DNA of 64,000 bases from contig CAJNDS010001169.1 in assembly GCA_905221605.1 (NCBI GenBank), forward strand, positions 434,001 to 498,000, given 5' to 3'. Of the stretch, positions 11,899 through 22,289 are shown one piece after another (the stretch's first letter is position 1; each line of letters begins with the position of its first letter). A program made the position numbers and the translations under genes. The notes under the pieces were generated by a model. That model was not told the origin of the DNA. It made no database searches and saw nothing but the letters and a program-made list of their open reading frames with translations. This DNA is from Symbiodinium natans (taxonomy: Eukaryota > Sar > Dinophyceae > Suessiales > Symbiodiniaceae).

Positions 11899-13480
11899 AT
11901 GGAGAAGCTGTTCCTTTTCCCGTTGCTTCATTTTTTAGCCGCGGAAAGCCCCCCAGCCAAGGCAATCTTAGGGCACTCGCTTGGCGCGCTGCTGGGCTTC
12001 GAGGTCATTAGGTCTCTTGCAGCACAAGGCCTTCCGCAGCCGATCCTTTTTCTCACCAGCTCGCATGCCCCTTGGTCTCCTTTGGGCAGGCCGCACTTTA
12101 CCATCTCCTTTTGAGGGATGGTCACAATGAACGCCCGTGTAATCTGGAGTCATCCTTGCTCTTTAACTTGGGGTTTCAAGGCAGCTTGGTCAATGAGAAT
12201 CGGGGATGTAGAGCTGACGGGTGTAGCAGCGTCTGTGCTTAATCTTCACAAGAAGGCGTATTCTTTCATACAGGGTCGCAGAAACGAAGCTACGTCATCT
12301 CCCAGAGCTGGCAAGAGCGAGGAATTGCGGTAACAGTGTTTCCCAATCGTCGATATCCAGTCCAAATCTGGCTGTGGCCCAGCCCTAAACCCAGAACGCT
12401 GGTTAGTTTAGAGAGATGAGTAAACTGGAAGAAGACATTGGGCTATGTTGGGTTGCCTTAAGTCTCTTAAGCACTCCAAAGCCTAGGCGCCGCCCTGGAA
12501 GAAGATTTCCGGGCTCGAGGGCGTGAGCGACATGAAGCCATCCGAGATGCTGCCGCTGCTTTCAAAGCTCGGGATTCTCTCCAAGGAGGTCTCGGTCGCT
12601 TCTGAGGAGCTCTGCATCCTCAAAAGCCTGTAAGCCTGAAATGCCCGATTCCATCTAGACAATTCAAGGGCTGCTGTCTTGTTGCACAGCATCAGCAGTC
12701 CCCCACTGTGAGCCTGCGAGTCTCCTCCGCGTCGATGTTGGTGACAGTATGCTGGGATTTCTGAACGCCTGTTGTTGTGTTCACTGCACTACGTACGTAC
12801 ACGGTCTTGTTGGGTTGGCAGCCGTTTTGGAGTCTGGGGCCGCGGGGAAATCGGGACACGCTCGCTTGAAGAGGTAGATCTTCATTCGTTATGGTCTAAG
12901 ATCCGAGTGAAGAACCGTGCCAGCCTTCAGGCCCCAGAGTTCGAGGATGAAGCACTGTCGGTGTTCCTCCCGGCATTGAAAGCAGATCTGGAGACGCGAG
13001 CTGGTTGGGAAAACTTTTTTGGGCGCCGTTTGTGGGAGTTGAATTCCTGAAGCCCATGATCATCCGCGGCTCGCTGTGCAGAGCTAGTGAGGGCGTTGTT
13101 GGGACACCCAAGGAGATGTACAACAATTATTGCTGCAACATGCCACCGCTCCCTGGCTCAACTAAACACAGATCCTCAGTTTGGCCGGCACTTCAGAGCG
13201 CTTAGGTTCAACTTCGGTGACACTGCCGTTGCTGCTTTGATCGGTCTTTCTGATGCAGCCGTCTCTTTGGAAGATATGGAGGACTTTGTTGAGTCCCTGA
13301 TTTTCTGAGCCTCCCAACTTTATCACGCTGTGTTGCAGGAATGGGGATCTTTTTGCCAAAGCTTTGAAGTCAAAGCCTTTGCTGGAGGGCACTTCTACTG
13401 GCAAGGGCAAGGAGGCATCCGGGAGGAGGTTCTGGCGTACTTGGCCGACAAGCTACGCAGATCTCTCCGCACTCTTCCTC
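11899..13480 (+). CDS. Type II-like thioesterase (alpha/beta hydrolase), multi-exon
   Basis: Thioesterase of the kind that works with carrier-protein synthases, hydrolysing acyl groups from the phosphopantetheine arm. The first clear exon (about 11899-12099) has the nucleophile elbow GHSLGALLGFEV, followed by an SSHAPW segment. An exon near 12505-12630 (MKPSEMLPLLSKLGILS) and one ending near 12990 (FEDEALSVFLPALKADLE) match the lid and the LPxLRADF region of bacterial thioesterase II. The last exon (about 13340-13470) has WGSFCQSFEVKAFAGGHFYW, which supplies the catalytic His in GGHF. The order of motifs is that of the family and supports one spliced gene. The N-terminal strand was not found. 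It sits directly upstream of the A-PCP-R gene on the same strand and may be a proofreading partner, or fused to it. Confidence 0.72.
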
Positions 13481-13695
13481 GAAGCGTTCACTCACGTTTC
13501 GGTTGCGTGGAAAGCCCATCGCAGCTCTGCGCATTGACTACCTTGATTTCCCGGCATCCTCCAAACAGCTCGACGATTGAGGACAGTCCACCGTCTTGAG
13601 CTGATCCTTGAAAAGGTTCGCACAAGATTCGCAGGCCCCTGACGCCCTGAAACTGGCAACCCATCTTCGCTCCCAAATCCACTAAAAGGCCCTCT

Positions 13696-16300
13696 GAATG
13701 TCAAGCCGCCTCCCAAAGTGCAAAGCCGAAGGACAAGCATGAGAAAATCTCGCTTGGGGAGCTGCGGGCTCGAAGCCATGCGTTGGCAAGAGGCCTGGGC
13801 GATGTTCATCAGGCCACGGTGGCCACTTTGCCGCTTGGTAAAGAGTCGGTTTCGCCTTTGCTGCAGGTGTACTAGGCCTGACAAGGGCACTATTCCAAGC
13901 CTTCAAGCCAGGTGTTGAAAGTAGTGGGACATCGTACTACCACCCCAAAAACAAGGCAATCACTGCTCTCGGGATGCATTTTGATGCTGAGGGTGGGCAC
14001 CTCGTTTCGGGCGCAGTGCATCACCAACCTCAGTTTCGGTGTTGTTTTCTCCGGTCGGCTGGATGTCTGCCAGCCTCCCCTTGTAGCTCCTGCAGGTCCA
14101 TGGCAAATTCAGTTCAACTCAACGGAAGCAGCAACACAGCACAGGTGAAATCAAGGAATCAGCACCAAAGCTAGGGCTCCTGGAGGGGGGGGGAGTTGCA
14201 GGGTCCTTTTGGGCCGGGGCTCTTGCTTTCAACTCCAAGGCTTCAACCCAATATCTGAGGCAGACATGTGGCTTTGCCTCTGCAACCCCAACAAGTTGGG
14301 GTGGTTCCCGCATTTTTAAGGTCCATACAACCTCGTGGACTACCCTCCTTGGATTCGCAGCACCAGAACACGGTCACTACCCTCGTGTTATCGTTCTGCA
14401 CCATCACGTGATATGCACACTTGACAATCGCTGAATGCTTCGCCTCGTCTCGGAAGGCCAATCGAACATGTTTGTGGAAGATTAAGAAGAGTGTGCTTAC
14501 CGAGGGGATTGCGTCAGAGATAAGATGCCCCGAGCTTAAACACAAGTGTTTGGGGGGGTGCCAAGCAGGAGTGCTAATTACTGGGGCACACGCGTACTTT
14601 GCGGCTGCTTACGGATAGCCAAGGCCGCTAAGCACACTGTGGGGAGAGGCAGATGAACGCAGACAGAAGGTTCGGCAAAGACGAAAGCCACTCACCAACA
14701 CAAACACAAAAGAGCATGGTTCCGCAAGAAAGAGGAATGGCTGCGAATAAGTGCAGTCTGCATGCTGAAGTATTTTCTTTAGGTGAGGCCCTTCAGGACT
14801 GGGGGGTATATGGTGTTTGCGGTGGCGCTCAATTCAATCATGAATATGTTTTTGATTGACAATATCAAATATAATCAAGCATGGCGACTTGTTACTCTTG
14901 TGAGCTTGATTGTTGCTTATGTTTGTCTCAGGCTGGTAGACTCAAATATGCACACGTAAACCTGTATGATAGTTGCGAAATCTCCGATCTGAAAGGAATG
15001 ATAAAATTTGAGGGGGGCGCACACGGACGGAAAGAGCAAGAAGTGGTTGTGTTTCGAACAAAAATGAAAGTCCAACGTCGATCAACAAACACACCGAGAC
15101 AAACAGACACGACAACAATGTGGGGAGGTGATTCGTTCTGATGACTTGAAAAGAAAGCTTGTGTGGTTTGGAGTATGTTGTGCATCGAGGTGCTGCAGTT
15201 ATCGGGGGTCGCCTAAGCTGCTAAGGTTGCATCATGACATTGCCTTCGTAACAGCCATGCTCGCAATTTGGCAATCGAATGCCTGCATGATGGTGTTGGA
15301 CAAGTCCTTTCCCCCGGCGCTGGTCGCAGAGAGTCTAGCTCTGGCTGGAGTTCGTGTCCTGTTGGTTGCTGCAAACCTTCTGCACAAAGTTAATGCAGAG
15401 GGTATTCGTGTCGTCACACATGAGCGGCACGAGCATTCTGGTGCAGCTGAGTGGAAAGGCTTGTCAGCCCCCTTTTTCAGCCGCACGGAGGATTTCATCG
15501 ACCTGGAAAGCCCAGCCTATCTGGTCTTCACTTCTGGAACCTCAGGAAAGCCAAAGATGGTCGTAAGCAGCCATCGTAGTGCTACCTTTGGTCACCTGAG
15601 CAGGGCTCATCTGGTCCCTTATTCGGCCGGAGAGAAGGAGGGTGTGAACATCATGTTTTCATGGGAGGTCCTACGAGGGATTGTGCAGGGCACGGATGTG
15701 GCGTGCATCCCAGACTCGGCAGTGACAGATCCATCTGCCTTCCTCGACTTCATCGAGCAACGCAACATCACGCGGTTCCTGGCGACGCCATCGCTACTTC
15801 GTACCCTACTCGATGCCCTCGGCGCACCGGAGCAGGCGATGCAGGCCCGTGTGCTCCGCGCTCTGAAGCTAAGCTGGGTCTTATTGGCAGGCAAAGGGAT
15901 GAGGGTATAGAAACCGGAATCCACAGCCCAGGAAAGTGGTGTACAGCTGTGGTGAAGCTCTGCCGGCCCAGACGGCGAGGAAATTTCGGAGCAGCTTTCC
16001 AGACGCCACCCTGGTGTTTGGGCTCAGGACAAGATAGGAGACAGAGAGTGTCTCTCAGACCGTGTGTTTCTCTCGTGTGATTTTTTCTGGCGTCTCGCGT
16101 GATTTTTGCTCGTTTGTTTTTTATGCGTCGACTTCGAGTCTCTTCAGAATGCTTCAGAGGCTTTGCTACCCATTCATGCGGATGCTTCATTTCTCCTCTC
16201 AGAGCATTCTCTGTCTGTCACATCGACCAGGTGAATGTGTACTCCAGCTGGGAAGGTGGAGACCTTGCTATCTACAAGGTGTGTTACCTGAATGGGGGGT
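13696..16300 (+). CDS. A-PCP-R-ADH protein, exons for the adenylation domain N-terminal part
   Basis: Adenylation domain of an NRPS-like/carboxylic acid reductase protein. It activates a carboxylate with ATP for loading on the carrier downstream. Exon ~13696-13868 has EKISLGELRARSHALARGL (motif A1/A2 region). After a ~1.35 kb intron, exon ~15228-15889 has AMLAIWQSNACMMVLDKS, the P-loop-like motif YLVFTSGTSGKPKMVV (A3) and FSWEVLRGIVQGTDVACIP. A short exon ~15950-16020 gives CGEALPAQTARKF, and one at ~16226-16280 gives NVYSSWEGGDLAIY, the position of the usual YGPTE-like motif A5. The pieces follow the standard motif order with no overlap. Introns contain telomere-like repeats. The exact 5' end is unclear because the frame is open only for a short exon. 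Substrate cannot be read reliably from the split pocket. Confidence 0.82.
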
Positions 16301-16398
16301 CGCGGAGACCGGTTCAGGTTGAGGGCTTGGGCTTTGCCAATCTGTGAGGTCTGAGTTGAGCCGGTTTGGTTAGGATCTGCGGCCCCGACTCCCGCAGT

Positions 16399-16475
16399 GC
16401 TTGAATCCTAAACGTGAAACCCTAAACCCGAAACCTGAAACCCGAAACCCGAAACCCTAAACCCTAAACCCTAAG
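16399..16475. repeat. Telomere-like CCCTAAA tract inside an intron
   Basis: Degenerate and perfect CCCTAAA/CCCGAAA units lie between two exons of the adenylation domain. The tract is clearly intronic because the flanking adenylation motifs are in order on both sides. Confidence 0.85.
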
Positions 16476-16685
16476 ACTCTTCATAGCTCCGAACATCTTT
16501 GCTGAAGGTGCCAGACTCGGTGCACAGGTGGCCGCAGTGCTGTTCTGTAGCGCCAGTGGGCTGCCCTTCGGCTTACCTTGTGTTCGAGGGCCGTGGGGTT
16601 CTTCTTTCAGATGGTGTTTATTTAGGGCTCTTGCTTCTTGGTGGCTTTTTTTCGGATTTCAAGATCCTGAGGTCTTCTTCCACAC

Positions 16686-17528
16686 ACGGCATGCGCCATC
16701 CTCGATGGCAGCCTGCAGCCTGTGCCGGCTGGAGTAGTCGGGAGCCTCTACGTTGCCAGTGAGGGCCTCTCCGATGGCTACTTCAATGACCAGCAGCTCA
16801 CGCAAATGCGCCTGTTGAGCACGGACCAGCTGCCTGCGGTGAAGGATTTATTAGAGGCCTCTTTCCCACACCTTCAAGAGTATCACCAGAGGCTGTCTTG
16901 GTACCAGACGGGTGATCTTGGGCGCCTCCACCTTACCAAGCAGCAGCCTGTTCTGGAAGTCTGCGGCCGTGGTGATAACACGGTGAAGTTGCGTGGCTAC
17001 AAGGTGGGCTTGAGCTTCGTGGAAGAGGCAGTGAACAGACTGCCCCAGGTCTCTGCATCAGTGGTCGTACCAGTCCTGAGCAAGAGCTCTGGGCAGCCGG
17101 AGTCTTTACTTTGCTACTACGAGGCAGTGGATTCATCGGGATCCTCCCCCGGCCTTGAAAAGGCCATGCGTGCACAGCTGCAGCAGAGCCTCCCACGCTG
17201 GGCGGTGCCCGCACACTTCCGCCGACTGCCATGGGCCATGCTCTCGGGATCAGAGTCCAGGAAGATTGATCGAAGAAGGCTTGCTGTCCTTGCGGAGGAT
17301 CTTCAGGTATCGGACAACTCGGAGCGGTCGGAGGCCCATGCCGCGGATCTCAACCCCATGGAGGTTAAGGTGGCTGAAGTTTGGTCCGTGGTCCTCGGTG
17401 GCACGCAGAGTTTCGAGAAGCAGCACGACTTCTTCGACTACGGAGCCAGCCTTGAGTTTGCCGCGCTGAGCTCAACCTTGAAACGCCTGCACGGGATCGA
17501 GGTTGGGGAGTTCGGGAGAGTTTTTTTT
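16686..17528 (+). CDS. A-PCP-R-ADH protein, adenylation C-terminal part and carrier domain
   Basis: One long exon of the same gene. It starts near CAILDGSLQPVPAGVVGSLY and contains SEGLSDGYF, then YQTGDLGRL (motif A7), GRGDNTVKLRGYKV (motif A8) and, near the end of the domain, SESRKIDRRRL, where the last Lys is the A10 lysine. A carrier domain follows. Its motif FFDYGASLEFAAL carries the Ser that would bear 4'-phosphopantetheine; the usual GGxS is here YGAS. The carrier domain finishes in the next exon (VPVNVLMAASTLEAMAMA, about 17622-17680). The residue order and spacing are those of A-PCP didomains such as Lys2 and carboxylic acid reductases. Confidence 0.85.
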
Positions 17529-17614
17529 GTCTAGACTTTCCTTTTCGCAGACTACAGCGACGACGGGCGAGGGGTTGAGCAGGTGTTCATGGACTTTTTG
17601 CTCGATTTTTTTGG

Positions 17615-19465
17615 GAAAGCCTCCAGGTGCCCGTCAATGTGCTGATGGCGGCGTCCACCTTGGAAGCCATGGCCATGGCCTGCTTCAAGGTTTGCCTCGG
17701 CGAAGCTCTTGAGGCAAAACCAGCCTTCAACAGCGAAGCGGAGGCTTCCAAATTTCCACTAAGCACCCCTTCAGACGCATCCAGGGATGTACTTGAGCAG
17801 TACAAGGGCAAGAAGAAAAAATGCGCATTGCTGACTGGCTGCACTGGCTTCGTCGGTGTTCACATCATGAAGAAGCTCTGTTGCTCGCCGGCGGCCCCTG
17901 GCTGAGTTTGAGGGAGGGTTGTGTCTGCTGTGAAGCAGCTGTGAACGCATAGTCAGCAGAAGGTGGATAGAAGTACGATTTCAACAGTCGAGGTATCTGC
18001 AGTCGTTTGCCTCGTACGTGGCAGGGACGACTCGGCTGTCGAGCAACGCCTTGATGATGTTTGCCGGACTTGGTTTCCACAGGATGCAATGGCGGATGCT
18101 GTCTGGATGCGCAAAATACAGTATGTCAGAGGAGATGTCTCGGAAGAAAGGTTCGGGCTCGATCCTCATATTTTCCAGGCCATGAAGACTGAGGTGGACG
18201 TAGTATTCCACGTGGCCGCCGAAGTCAACATGCTCAAGCCCTATGAAGCTCTAGTCTCGGCGAACGTCACCGCCACAGCCCACGTCCTCAACTTCTGCGC
18301 AGAAGCTTTGACGAACGTGAAAGCTCACTGGGTCACTTTTTGGGTCATGCTGTCATGCTTACATATGATTAGATCAGATCTTTTTCATAGCCACAGCGGC
18401 TTAGCCTTCTGTCTGTCTCTGTGTGTATGTGTGTGTGTGTGTCTCTTTGTGTGTGTTTCTGTGTGAGCGAGTCACAAAACATGATGAAACCCAGAACTTC
18501 TCCAAAGCCCTCGTGCATGCCTCTCATCCCAAAAAAGTCCGACAAGCCTTCGGCCCGAAATCCACAACCCAGCAGCAAAGGAAGCGGGCGCGCCTCTTCT
18601 TTTCACCTCTACGGTGGAGCCCTCGCCCACGGAGAGACCTACCGGCTATCGGCAAAGCAAGGAGTGGGATGGGTCGAAGACAAGAACCTTAAAACCCTTC
18701 CCCCCGATGCAGTTGTGTCAGGAAGTGGCTGAGAAGCTATGCCTCCGAAGCCGAGGCTCACGGCATTATGATTCTTCGAGGTTGAAAGGGGCAAGTCAAG
18801 GGTCAGAGCGGCTTACGTATGCTGTCGTACCTTGTGCCCAGTGCGGTTGTGTTGGAGCACCCTTTGCGCAGGGTCTTGTTTGATCGGTGCGGGGTGGATT
18901 CAGGTGGGGCATCATGGCACTGAGCATTCCTTGTCCTGAACCTCTGTTGACACAGTTCAGAAGGACTGGCCGTCTGGAGATGCCTGAGATGCAACCTTGA
19001 AGCTTTCAAAACATCGGAAGGTGTTCCCTCGGCCGTGTTTCAGCTCGGAGACATTGGCATGGGCAGCGGTCGCTTCGCAAAGGTCCCTGCACCTCGGCGT
19101 CTTCCAAAACACACGCATTGCGGTGCAGGTCTGGTGAAAGGTTTAGGGATGTCGGGCAAAGGGCACAATCAGTTGCAGTTTAGTGCAAGTGGTTGGCCAC
19201 GGCCCTGAGAAGCCCAGGAGAGTGACTTCATCGTCATCCTGCTGCGTGCCTGTGTCTTGCTTGGAAAGCGTCCTCGCGCAAACTGGGCCGTCAGCATTCT
19301 CAGCATTGAGCCTGGGCCGTATTCGATCAAAGGGTTCAGTGCTGAGCTCCATAAAGAACTTATCAAAGCTGAAGTCGGAGAATCACAAACAGGAACGCCT
19401 TGTCGACTACATGGCCGATCTCGCGTCCGACCCAGGGCTTGTCTTCGAGCCTTTGATGTTTTGAG
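17615..19465 (+). CDS. A-PCP-R-ADH protein, thioester reductase (R) domain exons
   Basis: NAD(P)H-dependent reductase domain that releases the carrier-bound acyl group as an aldehyde. The exon 17615-17880 ends with CALLTGCTGFVGVHIMKKL, the GxxGxxG dinucleotide motif. The next (about 17985-18331) has VVCLVRGRDD, VRGDVSEERFGLD, VVFHVAAEVNMLKPYEAL and NVTATAHVLNF, all hallmarks of extended SDR reductases. Small exons near 18640-18662 (GYRQSK, with the catalytic Tyr-x3-Lys), 18727-18780 (EAEAHGIMILR) and 19044-19075 (LGDIGMGSGR) continue in family order. The segment ~19340-19465 resembles the C-terminal helical part (MADLASDPGLVFEPLMF), less surely. No stop that must be used separates this from the alcohol dehydrogenase frame downstream, so a fusion is likely. 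Confidence 0.8.
18419..18462. repeat. (TG)n microsatellite
   Basis: A TGTGTG-rich tract follows the second reductase exon and lies within an intron of that gene. It is a simple repeat only. Confidence 0.8.
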
Positions 19466-19804
19466 CATGTGTTCGAGGGCCCATGGGGATCCCATGATTC
19501 CCACGCGGGCCCCTTTTGTGGAAGACCTTCGTTGCATCCGGCGGGGGGGAGCCAAGTCGCCGCAAGACATGAGCATTATGATAACTTCCACTTCCCGATG
19601 TAGAGTGCTTCGAGTCGACCCTTGAAGGATTCTGTTCCGCGAAAGCTGGTGGGCGCCAGGCTTCCTTGGCACCAGCTTTGTGAATGGCTTGAACCAGAGA
19701 CTTGGGTGTGGCAGTGCGACGTTTGGGGTGCTGATGCTGTAGGGCTTCTTCAGAGTCAAGGGAAAGAGCCTCGGCCATATCCTAAGCCCAAGTTGAAGAG
19801 ACCA

Positions 19805-21506
19805 GGAGCTGCCCATGAAGCCGTGCTCCCTGGATGCGTGGAAGAGGGCGGTGGCAGAAGCTTCCGATCCTGGCGTGCAGCGCTTGCAGCTTCTACTTCC
19901 TGGAATGGAGGCGGAGTTCCAGGCCGAGTTTCATGCCGAGTCCCATGTAAGCGCCGAACTCCCGGACCTTTCTGTGGACGAAGCTTGGGCGCGGAACCTG
20001 GGCCGTGCCTTGAGGGTGTCAACGGAGTCGACGAAGTCAGGGACGGATGCGACGGATGCGACGGTGTCAGCGACACTTCCCGGATTTGCCGGGTTGGAAA
20101 GGAAAAGGCCCGTGTTGCAAAGTCTCCGGGCCTCGAGGGCCAGCGCTGAGAGAGTCGACGCCGTCGACTCCGTCGACTCTGTCGACTCTGTCGACGCGTG
20201 GGTCTGCCCGGGCCCTGGACAGGAACTTGTGCAGAGGAAGATGCCTCTGCCGTTGCTTCGGCCAGAAACGGTGGAGATCCAAGTGACCCACTGCGGGCTT
20301 TGCGGCAGCGATGTGCACCTCATTGATGGCAGCTGGGCCTGTTTGTTCTGTTCTGCTCAGATGTTGCTTTATTTACTTGCGTGCCCTTTCCATTCCCAAG
20401 ACGGCTCCTCTAGAATTCCGAAGTTGTCTTCGAAATCCCAGGTGACTGGGGTGACTCCTCTGTGTATCCTCAAGTCTGTGGTCATGAGATCGTCGGTCTT
20501 GTGACAGCAAAGGGAAGTGCGGTGACGAACTTGCGGATTGGCTCCCGCGTTGGGGTCGGATGGCAGAAGGGCAGCTGCCTTCAGTGCCGCCATTGCCTTA
20601 GAGGGAACGAACAGTTTTGCGAGGCTGTTGTCTGTACTTGTTGCGATGGTGAGCAGGGCAGCTGGGGATAGCATTCAGCCAGCTTTTTGCGTAGTCATAG
20701 TCTTTTGCCTAGTTTGTTGTTTTTTTTGGTGTCTCTGCATGCAGATTCGGCCTTGCAAGAGCTTGTCTCAGGTGGCTTTTGTACCCGCTTCCGCGCTGAC
20801 AGCCGCTTTTGCTTTCTCATTCCGGATGGCCTCAGCTCGGCTCACGCCGCACCCTTGCTTCTTGGACACTGTTAAAGGTGCAACTTGAACTAGTTTCTGC
20901 AGGAACGCTAGGGGAGCACCACAGAAAAGAACCGAAGCTTTGAGTTGGACGTCCTCTAAACCATCTTGAACCTCAAGAACCCCCCACCTTTCCCCAGGCT
21001 CTGTGCGGGCCACACCGTGTACACTGCACTTCTCGGAGCGGAGCCAGGTTGGAGAGCCGGTGTTTGGGGGTTTAGGCAGTTTGGGCCGAAGCCGGGGTAG
21101 ATACGGGACCAGGGGGCATCTTGTTGGGCTGTAGGGTCTTGGGAGTCTTGGGGTCCATTGTGGTTCTAGAGTCAGGCTCTTGAGGCACACATGCTGGAGG
21201 GCATCTTTCAAGGGGCTGAACCGTTGTGTTGTCCCGGTTCGACTTTCTCGGCGCTGAAAGAATCGTGGGCAGGTCAACAGGTGGGTATCCTTGGCATCGG
21301 TGGACTCGGGCACCTTGCAATCCAGTTTGCGGCAAAACGCGGCTGCATCGTCACGGCGCTGTCCTCCAGTGCCGCCAAGGAAGCAGAGGCACAGCAGGGC
21401 CAGAGATCCGATGAAAGTCCCCAAAGCCGGCCCATCAGCCCTGAGCCGAGGCCAAGCGGCTTGGGGCGAGCAATTTCCTTCTTGCTTCAGATCCTTGGCA
21501 TCCTTG

Positions 21507-21539
<33 letters not shown>

Positions 21540-21956
21540 TGTGGCTCCATGTGGCTCCTGTTTAGGTTGGGGAGAGCCCAATGTTTGACTTCTGAGGACT
21601 ACCCAGCCAATGCGGGAACCTTGGATTTTGTTCTTGTCTGTGGGAACCACAGTGCCGATTGGAAGGGCATCTTAAACATGCTGGCACCTCAGGGTGCCAT
21701 TTGTTTTGTGGGCGCGGTGGCCCCCATCACCTTCGACACCTTCACCATGGGCTTCAAGGGGCTGCGAGTCCTCACGTCGAACACAGGGGGCCGTAAAGAG
21801 ATGATTGACATGCTTGACTTCGCTGCGCAGAAGAGAGTGGTGCCAATGGTTCAATCTCTGCCCATCGCTGAGATCAACGCTGGCGTCGCGATGTTGCGGA
21901 AAGGTTCGGCAAGGTATCGCATTGTTTTCAGCATGCCGCAGCATGCAAAACTCTGA
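19805..21956 (+). CDS. Zinc alcohol dehydrogenase (CAD type), probably the C-terminal domain of the A-PCP-R-ADH protein
   Basis: Medium-chain NADP-dependent zinc alcohol dehydrogenase, expected to reduce an aldehyde to a primary alcohol. The first exon (~19805-20340) opens with a helical segment SLDAWKRAVAEASDP, which resembles the end of thioester reductase domains. It then runs in the same frame through a VDSVDSVD linker into CGLCGSDVH, the catalytic-zinc Cys. Later exons give VCGHEIVG (His-Glu), CLQCRHCLRGNEQFCE (four structural-zinc Cys, C-x2-C-x2-C-x7-C), IPDGLSSAHAAPLL, LCAGHTVYTAL (~20998-21036), GILGIGGLGHLAIQFA (NADP site) and a long last exon (~21590-21956) ending at TGA. All parts follow cinnamyl-alcohol-dehydrogenase order. 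A 3' splice site CAG|GAG before 19805 lets the frame join the reductase. A separate gene starting at ATG 19815 is the alternative. Confidence 0.85.
20148..20196 (+). repeat. In-frame (GTCGACTCC)n minisatellite
   Basis: About five units of GTCGACTCC/GTCGACTCT encode a VDSVDSVD stretch. This sits exactly between the reductase-like end and the alcohol dehydrogenase domain and works as an expandable linker. Confidence 0.85.
21508..21537. repeat. (GT)n microsatellite
   Basis: Uninterrupted GT dinucleotides lie in the last intron of the alcohol dehydrogenase region. Confidence 0.9.
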
Positions 21957-22034
21957 TGCTGGTCGCCTCTGCTGTACAGTTGAATTATCAGGGGCAAACC
22001 GATCAGGACGGCGTATGGGGGCGGATGGCACACG

Positions 22035-22285
22035 GCCTTCGGCAAAGGCCGTCGAACCCCCATAGCCTCCGTCGAAAGCCTTGGCCTTCGTCGAACGCCC
22101 CTCCCGGCCCTTGTGGCCTTCGTCGAACCTCCGGCGTTCATTTAGCCTTCGTCGAACCCTCGCGTTTTTTTTCGGGCTTTGTCTTGGCCTTTTGTATCGG
22201 CCTTCGTCGAACCCCCTCTCCCTTCGTCGAACCTCCCGGCCTTCGTCGAACCTTCGCCCGGCCCCCCGGCCTTCGTCGGCCCGTT
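22035..22285. repeat. Minisatellite with CCTTCGTCGAACC core
   Basis: At least nine imperfect copies of the core ggccttcgtcgaacc are spaced 10-45 bp apart, directly after the alcohol dehydrogenase stop codon. The frames are open across it (repeated SSN/FVE peptides), but this follows from the repeat. Confidence 0.88.
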
Positions 22286-22289
22286 GGAT

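Noticed and set aside
19169-19816. 215-codon minus ORF opposite the reductase region
   Set aside because: Antisense to exons whose reductase and dehydrogenase motifs are clear on the + strand.
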